Made by a program: the position numbers and the translations under genes. A DNA stretch of 11,048 bases from CAYLYM01 sp964387645 (lineage in GTDB: Bacteria > Calditrichota > Calditrichia > RBG-13-44-9), in assembly GCA_964387645.1 (NCBI GenBank), contig CAYLYM010000126.1, forward strand, positions 1-11,048, in the 5' to 3' direction. Of this stretch, positions 1 to 7,465 are shown one piece after another; position 1 is the first letter of the stretch, and the number at the start of each line of letters is the position of its first letter. The notes under the pieces are model-generated. The model ran no database searches, was not told where the DNA came from, and saw only the letters and a program-made list of their open reading frames with translations.

Positions 1-39
1 TCTCTGATAAACAAACCATTTTACACCTTAGATGAGACA

Positions 40-2655
40 ATGATCAAGTTTTTTATTTATCTTCAAATATTTCTCTTGGTGAATACTTTTGAATTGTATT
101 GTAAGGATTATTTCATTTGGGAGCAGCTCCCAGATTTACCACCGATTTCAGGCCAACAAGAACCGCTTGGAGTCGCGGGAGCTTTCATTGGTGTGCATAA
201 TAATGCTCTTATAATCGCTGGGGGAACAAATTTCAATAAACCATTTTGGAATCAACCTAAGGTGTGGCATGATAATATCTGGGTATTAGTTAAAGATAAA
301 AATAAAAATTATCACTGGGTAGATGGAGGACATTTAGACAAAGCCATAGCTTATGGTGCTTCAGTTTCCACAGACTTTGGCGTGATTTGTTTGGGAGGAA
401 ATAATGGAACAGAAACCTTCTCAGATGTATTTTTACTCAAATGGAATGCTGCCACAGGTTATGTTGAAAAGGAAATTCTTCCCAGACTCCCAAAGCCCTG
501 TGCTTTTTCTTCAGCAACCATCATTGGAACAGTTGTGTACGTAGCAGGAGGAACATATAATTCTAATTTAGAATCAGCTATGAATAACTTCTGGTCATTA
601 GATCTCTCTAAGAAAGGTTCGGACGAATTCTACTGGAAAGAACTCCCATCATGGCCAGGACCACCAAGAGCTTTTAACATTACCGTTGCGCAACATAATG
701 GTGTGGAGGATTGTGTTTATGTTATCAGCGGACGATGGAAAAAGAAAAATGGACAAGTAGAATTTTTGAAAGATGTTTTTGAGTTTTCTCCTAGCAGATA
801 TTTCCAAAATAAAAAAAATCAAAATCCCTGGCAACGTCGGACAAATATTCCGGTGTGCGTGATGGCCGGACCGGGAATCGCCGTTGGACAAAGCCATATT
901 TTTATTTTAGGAGGAGACGATGGATCTCTGTTTCACCTAACCGATAGTTTAAAAGAAAAACATCCCGGATTTCCAAAACAGGCCTGGGCATATCATACTA
1001 TTACCGATACATGGATTTCACTTGGCTCATTGCCCGCCAATCATGTGACAACGCGGGCTGTTTTTTGGGATGATGCTATTGTCATCCCTTCCGGGGAGGT
1101 GCGTCCGCGTGTTCGAACCCCAAATATTTGGAAAGCCTCATTTCAGAAATCAATCGTTCATTTTGGCGCAGCAAATTTTATTGTTCTGATCTTGTACCTC
1201 TGTATCTTAATCGCCATTGGTGTATTTTTCTCCTATCGAAATAAGAATACTGATGATTTCTTTAGAGGAGGCAAACGAGTTCCCTGGTGGGTGGCCGGTT
1301 GTAGTATCTTTGCTACGATGTTGAGCTCAATTACATATATTGCCATTCCGGCCAAAGCATACGCTACAGACTGGACATTTTTTCTAGTCAATATGGCTAT
1401 TATAGCCATCGCTCCTTTTATCATCTATTTCATTCTCCCATTCTTCCGATATATCGATGCAACAAGCGCTTATGAATATTTAGAAAAACGCTTTAATTTG
1501 GCAGCCAGGTTATTTGCCAGCACTTCATTCATTCTATTTCAGATTGGCCGTATGGCTATTGTGATTTTTCTACCAGCTCTTGCCCTGGCTACCATTACTC
1601 CCATGTCGGTTGAATCCTGTATTTTTATCATAGGAGTACTAAGTATTATCTATTGTACGTTGGGAGGATTAGAAGCCGTAGTGTGGACAGATACCATCCA
1701 GACATTTGTGCTTTTGGGAGGTGTTTTGTTCAGCTTTGTTTTTATCTTATTAAATATCAATGATGGAATTTCTGGATTTTTTTCTACTGCCATTATGGAA
1801 CATAAATTCCATCTGATTAATTGGGACTGGGGCATCAACAGTTTTTCAACAACTGCACTCTGGGTAGTTGTTCTTGGCGGATTGGGACAGCAATTGGTAA
1901 CAGGTTCTTCTGATCAAGCAGTCATTCAACGATATATGTCAGTATCTGATGAAAAACGTGCTGCAAAGGCCATTTGGACAAATGCGGCATTCACTTTTCC
2001 AGCTTCAATTCTTTTTTTTGGTGTGGGAACTGCACTTTACGTTTTTTATAAACATCATCCAGAAAAATTGGATCCTACTTTTCAAATTGATGCTGTTTTC
2101 CCGCTTTTTATTGGCAGAGAACTTCCTGTAGGAATTGCCGGACTTGTAGTGGCCGGAATATTTGCCGCAGCCCAATCGACTATTTCCACGAGCATGAATA
2201 GCATAGCCACTGTGATTGTAACTGATTTTATCAAACGCTTTAATTTATTAAAAACAGAAAAAAGCTATTTACGCCTTGCTCGAATTCTCACTTTCGCTAT
2301 GGGAGCAACAGGAACATTTTTTGCCCTCATGTTGGCTACTTTTGATATTAAATCTTTATGGGATTCGTTTCTGAAAATTTTAGGTCTTTTTGGCGGCCCA
2401 CTATGTGGATTGTTTATGTTAGGCATCTTTACGAAAAGAGTGGATGGCATCAGTGCATTATTAGGAGCATTTTGTGGGGCAATCGCACTGGCTTTCTTTC
2501 AGCAAAGTACCCAAATCCATTTTTTACTCTATGCAGTTCTGGGAATTACCATCTGTTTCTTTACTGGATATTTTTTCAGTCTGGTGATTCACTATAAAAA
2601 GAAATCACTGAATGGATTAACTATTTATTCGCTCAAATCCGTTGATAAAAGTTAA
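40..2655 (+). CDS. Kelch-type sialic acid mutarotase domain fused to a sodium:solute symporter (SSS family)
   Basis: The protein has 871 residues in two parts. A Sec-type signal segment (about 1-22) leads to a kelch beta-propeller (about 25-370) with repeated blade strands ending in GG or SG: LIIAGG, VICLGG, VYVAGG, VYVISG, IFILGG, IVIPSG. This resembles the NanM/YjhT N-acetylneuraminate mutarotase families. A membrane part (about 377-855) follows, with more than ten hydrophobic segments and the SSS signature GGLEAVVWTD at 542-551. The segment AAAQSTISTSMNS near 709-721 aligns with the TM8 sodium-site region of SGLT-type carriers; Ser713-Thr714 would match the sodium-binding serines. Positive residues after the first membrane segment (RNKNTDDFFRGGKR) place the propeller outside, matching the N-out topology of SSS carriers. 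Inferred role: convert the anomer of a released acidic sugar and import it with sodium. The neighbouring sialidase supports sialic acid or a relative as substrate. The Shine-Dalgarno is weak and the frame stays open to the left edge, so the start is less certain than the identity. Confidence 0.88.
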   Translation: MIKFFIYLQIFLLVNTFELYCKDYFIWEQLPDLPPISGQQEPLGVAGAFIGVHNNALIIAGGTNFNKPFWNQPKVWHDNIWVLVKDKNKNYHWVDGGHLDKAIAYGASVSTDFGVICLGGNNGTETFSDVFLLKWNAATGYVEKEILPRLPKPCAFSSATIIGTVVYVAGGTYNSNLESAMNNFWSLDLSKKGSDEFYWKELPSWPGPPRAFNITVAQHNGVEDCVYVISGRWKKKNGQVEFLKDVFEFSPSRYFQNKKNQNPWQRRTNIPVCVMAGPGIAVGQSHIFILGGDDGSLFHLTDSLKEKHPGFPKQAWAYHTITDTWISLGSLPANHVTTRAVFWDDAIVIPSGEVRPRVRTPNIWKASFQKSIVHFGAANFIVLILYLCILIAIGVFFSYRNKNTDDFFRGGKRVPWWVAGCSIFATMLSSITYIAIPAKAYATDWTFFLVNMAIIAIAPFIIYFILPFFRYIDATSAYEYLEKRFNLAARLFASTSFILFQIGRMAIVIFLPALALATITPMSVESCIFIIGVLSIIYCTLGGLEAVVWTDTIQTFVLLGGVLFSFVFILLNINDGISGFFSTAIMEHKFHLINWDWGINSFSTTALWVVVLGGLGQQLVTGSSDQAVIQRYMSVSDEKRAAKAIWTNAAFTFPASILFFGVGTALYVFYKHHPEKLDPTFQIDAVFPLFIGRELPVGIAGLVVAGIFAAAQSTISTSMNSIATVIVTDFIKRFNLLKTEKSYLRLARILTFAMGATGTFFALMLATFDIKSLWDSFLKILGLFGGPLCGLFMLGIFTKRVDGISALLGAFCGAIALAFFQQSTQIHFLLYAVLGITICFFTGYFFSLVIHYKKKSLNGLTIYSLKSVDKS

Positions 2656-2753
2656 TCATGCTTTTACCTCAAATAAAAACATACTGTTCAAATGCATCAA
2701 CTATGTTAATGATGATCATTGAGACAATTGACTAACTCCAAAATTAAAAAGAC

Positions 2754-2760
2754 AAGGTGA
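2754..2760 (+). promoter_or_regulatory. Ribosome binding site deciding the sialidase start
   Basis: AAGGTGA matches the complement of the 16S rRNA 3' end and lies 5 bases before the ATG at 2766. An in-frame GTG at 2757 overlaps this site, so it would have no Shine-Dalgarno of its own. The ATG is therefore preferred. Confidence 0.7.
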
Positions 2761-2765
2761 TACAA

Positions 2766-3998
2766 ATGAATAGAATATCTATTGCTACTTTTCTTTTGAT
2801 ATTGACCCCGCTGATTTTGACAAGCTGTTCGAAGCAGCCATCAGTCCAGAAGCCCTTCATAGAAAAAATTAATATTTTCGAAGCCAATACAGGTGGCTAT
2901 GCCCTTTACCGGATTCCTGGAATCGTTATAACGACTAAAGGAACTTTACTGGCTTACTGTGAAGCTCGTCAAAGCCTCAAAGGCGATTGGGGAAAAATAG
3001 ATATCTTAATGAGACGAAGTACCGATGGGGGAAAAACTTGGGAACCGGCGCGAAAAATTGTGACTCCTCCTGCTGATGCCACTCACAACCCGGTTTCAAT
3101 TCAACAAAATCTGGCAAAAAAAGGTCAAATAACTGTGAACAATCCGGTAGCTATCGTCGATCAGCAAACGGGTCGTATTCATTTCCTGTATTGTATTGAA
3201 TATGCTCGTTGCTTTTACATGTATAGCGATGACGATGGTATGACATTTTCAGAGCCAGTCGAAATTACCAGAACGTTTGAAGCGTTTCGGCCAGAGTACG
3301 ATTGGAAGGTTCTGGCAACTGGTCCCGGTCATGGAATTCAACTCATAAGCGGCCGACTGATTGTTCCTGTTTGGTTATCTACCGGAGAAGGTGGACATGC
3401 TCACAGACCATCCTGTATCTCTTCAATTTACAGTGATGATCATGGGAAAACCTGGTATTGTGGCGAAATTATTGCAAAAGATCCCGATCCATTAAGAAAT
3501 CCCAGTGAAACAGTAGCCCTACAGTTGAAAGATGGCAGAGTAATGTTTAATATTCGGAACGAATCAAAAGTCCATCGGCGAGCTGTAGCCTTCAGTCCGG
3601 ATGGAGCGTCGAATTGGACAACTCCAGTATTTGATGAAGCACTTTATGAACCTATTTGTATGGCCAGTATTGTTCGCTATTCTATTAAGCCTAAAAACCG
3701 CATCCTATTTTCTAACCCAGACAGCCACCATAAGTCCACCGTAGATAAGCCATCTCGATCAAGAGAAAATCTCACAATAAAGTTAAGTTATGATGAAGGT
3801 CGAAGCTGGCCGATAGCAAAATCTCTGGAAAAAGGTGTAAGCGGATATTCTGATTTGGCGGTTGGCCTGGATGGGACTATTTACTGCTTTTATGAACGCG
3901 GTTCTATCAGTTCCAGTCACTATAATCCCAAATATTTATGTGTGGCCCGGTTCAATTTAGAATGGCTCACTGATGGAATGGATTCTCCACACAAATAA
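2766..3998 (+). CDS. Exo-alpha-sialidase, GH33, lipoprotein
   Basis: The protein has 410 residues from the preferred ATG. Residues 1-20 form a lipoprotein signal ending in LTSC, giving a lipidated Cys21 with Ser at +2, so the enzyme is probably anchored and extracytoplasmic. The rest is a six-bladed sialidase propeller with Asp-box repeats (STDGGKTW, SDDDGMTF, SDDHGKTW and a degenerate SYDEGRSW). GH33 active-site residues are all present: Arg49 in YRIP, Asp74 in GDWG, Glu248 in PSET, Arg264 in NIRN, Arg333 in SRENL, nucleophile Tyr361 in GYSDL, and Glu377 in FYERG. Their spacing closely follows the recalled Micromonospora viridifaciens set (68, 92, 260, 276, 342, 370, 386). It should release terminal alpha-linked sialic acid, the substrate form expected by the mutarotase-symporter upstream. 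GH33 also includes KDN and Kdo hydrolases, so the exact sugar is open. It lies 110 bases after the symporter gene on the same strand, probably in one operon. Confidence 0.9.
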   Translation: MNRISIATFLLILTPLILTSCSKQPSVQKPFIEKINIFEANTGGYALYRIPGIVITTKGTLLAYCEARQSLKGDWGKIDILMRRSTDGGKTWEPARKIVTPPADATHNPVSIQQNLAKKGQITVNNPVAIVDQQTGRIHFLYCIEYARCFYMYSDDDGMTFSEPVEITRTFEAFRPEYDWKVLATGPGHGIQLISGRLIVPVWLSTGEGGHAHRPSCISSIYSDDHGKTWYCGEIIAKDPDPLRNPSETVALQLKDGRVMFNIRNESKVHRRAVAFSPDGASNWTTPVFDEALYEPICMASIVRYSIKPKNRILFSNPDSHHKSTVDKPSRSRENLTIKLSYDEGRSWPIAKSLEKGVSGYSDLAVGLDGTIYCFYERGSISSSHYNPKYLCVARFNLEWLTDGMDSPHK

Positions 3999-4013
3999 GG
4001 TTCAAAAATTTGA

Positions 4014-4040
4014 AAATTTTAAATAGAAAACTTAAAATTT
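4014..4040 (+). repeat. AT-only inverted repeat between the sialidase and GH106 genes
   Basis: A perfect 9-base inverted repeat (AAATTTTAA at 4014-4022 and TTAAAATTT at 4032-4040) is separated by 9 bases. It contains no G or C in the stem and is not followed by a T-run, so it would be a weak hairpin and is not a convincing terminator. In AT-rich intergenic DNA it could arise by chance. Confidence 0.35.
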
Positions 4041-4088
4041 AGTCTACGATAATTAAGTTTAGTTAAAATAAAAATTCAATATAATAAC

Positions 4089-4095
4089 GAGGTGA
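4089..4095 (+). promoter_or_regulatory. Ribosome binding site deciding the GH106-like gene start
   Basis: GAGGTGA lies just before the ATG at 4098. An in-frame GTG at 4092 sits inside this motif and would lack any upstream Shine-Dalgarno, so the ATG is preferred. The arrangement mirrors the sialidase gene. Confidence 0.7.
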
Positions 4096-4097
4096 AC

Positions 4098-7000
4098 ATG
4101 TTAGTTAACTATTCTGATTCTAAGATTACCAAAATTTTAATTTTATTATTTTTTGTTTTAGCTCTGATAAATTGTGAAAAGAAAAAGCCACCTATCCGTG
4201 AATTCAGCATTACGTCTTTTTCCCAAATTCAGAAGTATTTTCAAAATCCTCCTTCGGAATATCGGACGGCACCTTTCATGGTATGGAATGGCATTGTTAC
4301 CAAAGAAAAGATTGATTATCAATTAAAAGATTTAAAAGCACAGGGAATCGGAGGTGTTTTTATTCATCCGCGCTGGGGATTAATCACGCCCTATCTAACC
4401 AACGAATGGTTCGATCTGGTTCGTTACACTGTGGAAAGAGGCAAAGAGTTTGGCTTGAAAGTCTGGCTTTATGATGAAAATTCCTTTCCCAGCGGATTTG
4501 CCGGGGGACTGGTTCCCGCCGCCATGCCGGAATCTTACAACCAGGGACAGGGCTTAATTCTGCATGAAATGGATACGTTACGTCTGGATGAAAACAAGAA
4601 ATATCTTTACGTTTTTCAGGAAATTAACCAAAAATATATTGATGTCACACAAAGAATTGAATCTTTAAAAAACCAACCAGGAAAATTCTTTGCTTTCGAA
4701 CTGGCTTTTAATCAGCCTTTAAAACGACTTGGTGGATATCCTTATGTAGATTTATTAGTCTCAGGAACGACCGAGAAGTTCATTGAGATCACCATGCCTG
4801 GTTACCAAAAGGCAGTGGGTGATGAATTCGGTCTGACCGTTCCAGGAATTTTTACCGATGAACCACATATTCATCCTCCAAGAGGAAATAATTGTATACG
4901 CTGGACACCCGATTTGTTTAAATTTTTTCAAAAAAAGTGGGGATATGATCTGAAAACCCATCTTGTAAGTCTTTTCAAAGAAGTAGGCGATTGGAAACGC
5001 CTTCGCCATAATTATTACGCTACGCTTTTAGATATGTTCATCGAGCGCTGGAGTAAACCGTGGTTTAAATACTGTGAAGAGCATCGTTTAAAATGGACTG
5101 GTCATTACTGGGAACATGTGTGGCCAAATCCTTCCCATGGTCCTGATCACATGGCCATGTATGCCTGGCATCAGATGCCCGGAATCGACATGTTATTTAA
5201 TACCTGGGAAGGGCGACCGGACCAGTTTGGCAATATTCGAGCAGTAAAAGAACTGCGCAGTGTAGCTAATCAGATGGGAAGACAAAGAACTTTGAGTGAA
5301 ACCTATGGCGCATCTGGTTGGGAATTAACCTTTGAAGATATGAAACGCAACGGTGATTGGGAGTATGTTCTGGGAGTCAATTTCATGAACCAGCACCTTT
5401 CTTATATGGATATTTTTGGTGATCGGAAACACGATTACCCTCAGTCGTTCTCTTACCATAATCCCTGTTGGAAATTTTACAAAGTATTGGGTAACTATTA
5501 CGCCCGATTATCTCTGGTTTTGTCAGCAGGACAGCAATTGAATGATGTTCTGGTTATCGAGCCAACCACCACGGCCTGGATGTATTATTCATCAGTCACC
5601 TCCCATCCCAGGTTTAACCAGATCAAATCAGATTTCCACAAGTTCCTGGAAAGATTGGAAAAATACCAGTTTGAATATGATTTAGGAAGCGAATACATCA
5701 TCCAGAATTTTGGCAAAGTTATTGATGATAAATTTGTTGTCAATAAAAAAAGCTATTCGCTGGTAGTTTTACCTCCTGGATTGGAAAACCTAAATCAATC
5801 CACAGCTAATCTAATAGGGAAATTCCTTAAAAATGGGGGAAAAGTTTTATCTTTAGTTGAACCCCCTGCATTTATTGATGGACATCCGGATGAGATGTTG
5901 AGGAAATTTGCTAAACAATTTCAACAACAATGGATTTCAGCTAAGTCCTTAGAAGACAGTGTTTGTCAAAAAGTGCTGAAGCCTAACAATATTCAGTTTA
6001 TTCACCCCGAAAGTATAAGCGGTAAATTATTTCATCAAAGGCGGATTTTGGAAGACGGTCAGTTAGTCTTTTTAGTCAATTCCAGTTTAACCGATTATAC
6101 GGCTGGACGATTTCGCATCAAGGGGAAAAGTTTATTAATGTTAGATCCTTTAGATGGAGAAATTTTCCAGTATCCTTCTGTTTCTAAAAATGGTTATATG
6201 GAAATAGACTTCAATCTTCCTCCGGTAGGCAGTTTGTTACTTTTTGCCAGCCAAACCGAACAAGATGCTCCCCGGCTTCCAACTTACAATGCTGGTGTAA
6301 AAATTCAACCTACGAGTAAACTTCAGATTTTACGACTGGAACCCAATTCTCTGGTTTTAGATTATTGTGACATCATTTTTCCAGATGGAAGTAAGGAAAA
6401 TGGAATTTATTTTTATGATGCTACGCGAAAAGCCTTTCAAAAGCATGGTTTCGAGGAAAATCCCTGGAGCGTTTCTGTGCAATTTAAAACGGAAATTGTT
6501 GATCGGGATACTTTTGCAGCGAACACCGGTTTTGAGGCCCGGTTTCATTTCTTAATTGATCCTTCTTTTAAAAACAGGAAGTCGCTTCGGGCAGTGGTCG
6601 AACAGCCTCAACTATGGCGTGTCATGATTAATGGTAAGATAGTTCAACCTATCCCAGATGAATGGTGGTTAGATCGTACCTTTGGAGTTTTTGATATTGG
6701 GGAATATGTGGTGAACGGTGATAATATTCTATCGCTTTCAGTTTCACCCATGTCGGTTTTTGCTGAGTTAGAACCTGTTTATCTGATTGGCGATTTTTGT
6801 GTTGAACCGGCTGAAAGAGGATGGAAAATTGTATCAGCTTATCCCTTGAAATTGGGTTCCTGGAAACATCAGGGATTACCCCTATATACAAATGGTGTCA
6901 GCTATTCAAAACAATTTAAAATCGATGATTTAACCAAACATTATTTTGTCAAATTGAATCAATGGAAAGGTACGGTTGCAGCAATTCGAGTCAATGGCCG

Positions 7001-7283
7001 TGAAGCCGGAATTATTGGTTGGCCTCCTTATGAGCTCGACATTACCCGGTTTGTTCGTAAAGGCGAAAATCAAATCGACGTTCGCGTATATGGTTCACTC
7101 AAAAATTTATTAGGACCTCATCACGGGGTAAAACAACACGGAATAGTAACTCCCTGGATCTGGCGTTATGCTCCCAAAATTCAACCTCCTGGCGATCAAT
7201 ACGACCTTATCGATTACGGTTTGTTCGAGGATTTTGTAGTTTTACAGAGGAACCAGTTACAAGGCAAAAAAATTAATGGGTAA
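4098..7283 (+). CDS. GH106-type glycoside hydrolase (alpha-L-rhamnosidase-like), lipoprotein
   Basis: The protein has 1061 residues from the preferred ATG, close to the length of characterised GH106 enzymes. A hydrophobic signal (about 12-25) ends in LINC, making Cys26 the likely lipidation site; Asn just before the Cys is unusual. The catalytic part (about 45-620) has the family-like blocks MVWNG, GVFIHPRWG and WLYDENSFPSGFAGG (starting near Trp123). Acidic active-site candidates are Glu255 in FTDEPH, Glu339 in GHYWEH and Glu401 in TLSETYG; which ones act as acid and base cannot be fixed by eye. A beta segment near 645-700 (RRILEDGQLVFLVN) follows. The C-terminal part (about 790-1050) has two GH2-like sugar-binding or jelly-roll modules, including WRVMING at 840-846 and RVNGREAG from 964. 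Characterised relatives remove alpha-L-rhamnose, but family members diverge and the sugar here is inferred. The gene starts 99 bases after the sialidase gene, in the same direction. Confidence 0.78.
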   Translation: MLVNYSDSKITKILILLFFVLALINCEKKKPPIREFSITSFSQIQKYFQNPPSEYRTAPFMVWNGIVTKEKIDYQLKDLKAQGIGGVFIHPRWGLITPYLTNEWFDLVRYTVERGKEFGLKVWLYDENSFPSGFAGGLVPAAMPESYNQGQGLILHEMDTLRLDENKKYLYVFQEINQKYIDVTQRIESLKNQPGKFFAFELAFNQPLKRLGGYPYVDLLVSGTTEKFIEITMPGYQKAVGDEFGLTVPGIFTDEPHIHPPRGNNCIRWTPDLFKFFQKKWGYDLKTHLVSLFKEVGDWKRLRHNYYATLLDMFIERWSKPWFKYCEEHRLKWTGHYWEHVWPNPSHGPDHMAMYAWHQMPGIDMLFNTWEGRPDQFGNIRAVKELRSVANQMGRQRTLSETYGASGWELTFEDMKRNGDWEYVLGVNFMNQHLSYMDIFGDRKHDYPQSFSYHNPCWKFYKVLGNYYARLSLVLSAGQQLNDVLVIEPTTTAWMYYSSVTSHPRFNQIKSDFHKFLERLEKYQFEYDLGSEYIIQNFGKVIDDKFVVNKKSYSLVVLPPGLENLNQSTANLIGKFLKNGGKVLSLVEPPAFIDGHPDEMLRKFAKQFQQQWISAKSLEDSVCQKVLKPNNIQFIHPESISGKLFHQRRILEDGQLVFLVNSSLTDYTAGRFRIKGKSLLMLDPLDGEIFQYPSVSKNGYMEIDFNLPPVGSLLLFASQTEQDAPRLPTYNAGVKIQPTSKLQILRLEPNSLVLDYCDIIFPDGSKENGIYFYDATRKAFQKHGFEENPWSVSVQFKTEIVDRDTFAANTGFEARFHFLIDPSFKNRKSLRAVVEQPQLWRVMINGKIVQPIPDEWWLDRTFGVFDIGEYVVNGDNILSLSVSPMSVFAELEPVYLIGDFCVEPAERGWKIVSAYPLKLGSWKHQGLPLYTNGVSYSKQFKIDDLTKHYFVKLNQWKGTVAAIRVNGREAGIIGWPPYELDITRFVRKGENQIDVRVYGSLKNLLGPHHGVKQHGIVTPWIWRYAPKIQPPGDQYDLIDYGLFEDFVVLQRNQLQGKKING

Positions 7284-7295
7284 AAGAAAATAGTA

Positions 7296-7335
7296 GGATG
7301 ATAATTTTAAGCCAACTTTGTTTTCAAAATCATCC
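7296..7335 (+). repeat. Imperfect inverted repeat after the GH106-like gene
   Basis: GGATGAT at 7296-7302 pairs with ATCATCC at 7329-7335. A 2-base or 3-base bulge then allows three or four more T:A pairs (7305-7308 with 7326-7328 or 7326-7329), leaving a loop of about 17 bases. It begins 13 bases after the stop codon. No T-run follows on the + strand, so it is not a standard intrinsic terminator. It might be an RNA-processing or stabilising hairpin, the end of a small mobile repeat, or chance. Confidence 0.35.
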
Positions 7336-7339
7336 GTAC

Positions 7340-7369
7340 TTGACGATTAGTGGGGACACAAACTAATAA
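7340..7369 (+). promoter_or_regulatory. Weak possible sigma70-like promoter upstream of the sulfatase
   Basis: TTGACG at 7340-7345 matches five of six bases of the -35 consensus. TAATAA at 7364-7369 matches the -10 consensus at only three positions, with an 18-base spacer. If real it would start transcription near 7376, about 90 bases before the sulfatase ATG, and let the sulfatase and lyase genes be expressed separately from the first three genes. The surrounding 7284-7465 gap, the longest in the window, holds no supported gene. Confidence 0.2.
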
Positions 7370-7465
7370 AAGAAAAAGAAACTCAATGAAAACCGCGTTA
7401 AACCATGACCTTTTATCCGTATCTTTTCTTATTTTCAAATTATGAAAAAATAATAAGAGGAAAGC

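Noticed and set aside
1..39. Possible end of an upstream gene (stop codons at 5-7 and 8-10).
   Set aside because: Only a few bases are available, so no coding frame can be supported. The region could equally be an intergenic leader or an N-terminal extension of the symporter frame, which is open to the edge.
2708..2720. Small palindrome AATGA-TGA-TCATT in the gap before the sialidase gene, a possible operator.
   Set aside because: It is short and AT-rich, is not repeated in the other gaps, and has no convincing promoter next to it.
4001..4014. Short inverted repeat TTCAAA-AA-TTTGAA right after the sialidase stop codon.
   Set aside because: Six weak base pairs with a 2-base loop cannot form a terminator hairpin, and the whole gap is low-complexity A/T.
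4080..4085. Perfect TATAAT hexamer just upstream of the GH106-like gene.
   Set aside because: A transcript starting 6-8 bases downstream would begin at or inside the ribosome binding site at 4089-4095, and the best -35 candidate (TTTAGT at 4058) matches only three bases. It is likely chance in AT-rich DNA.
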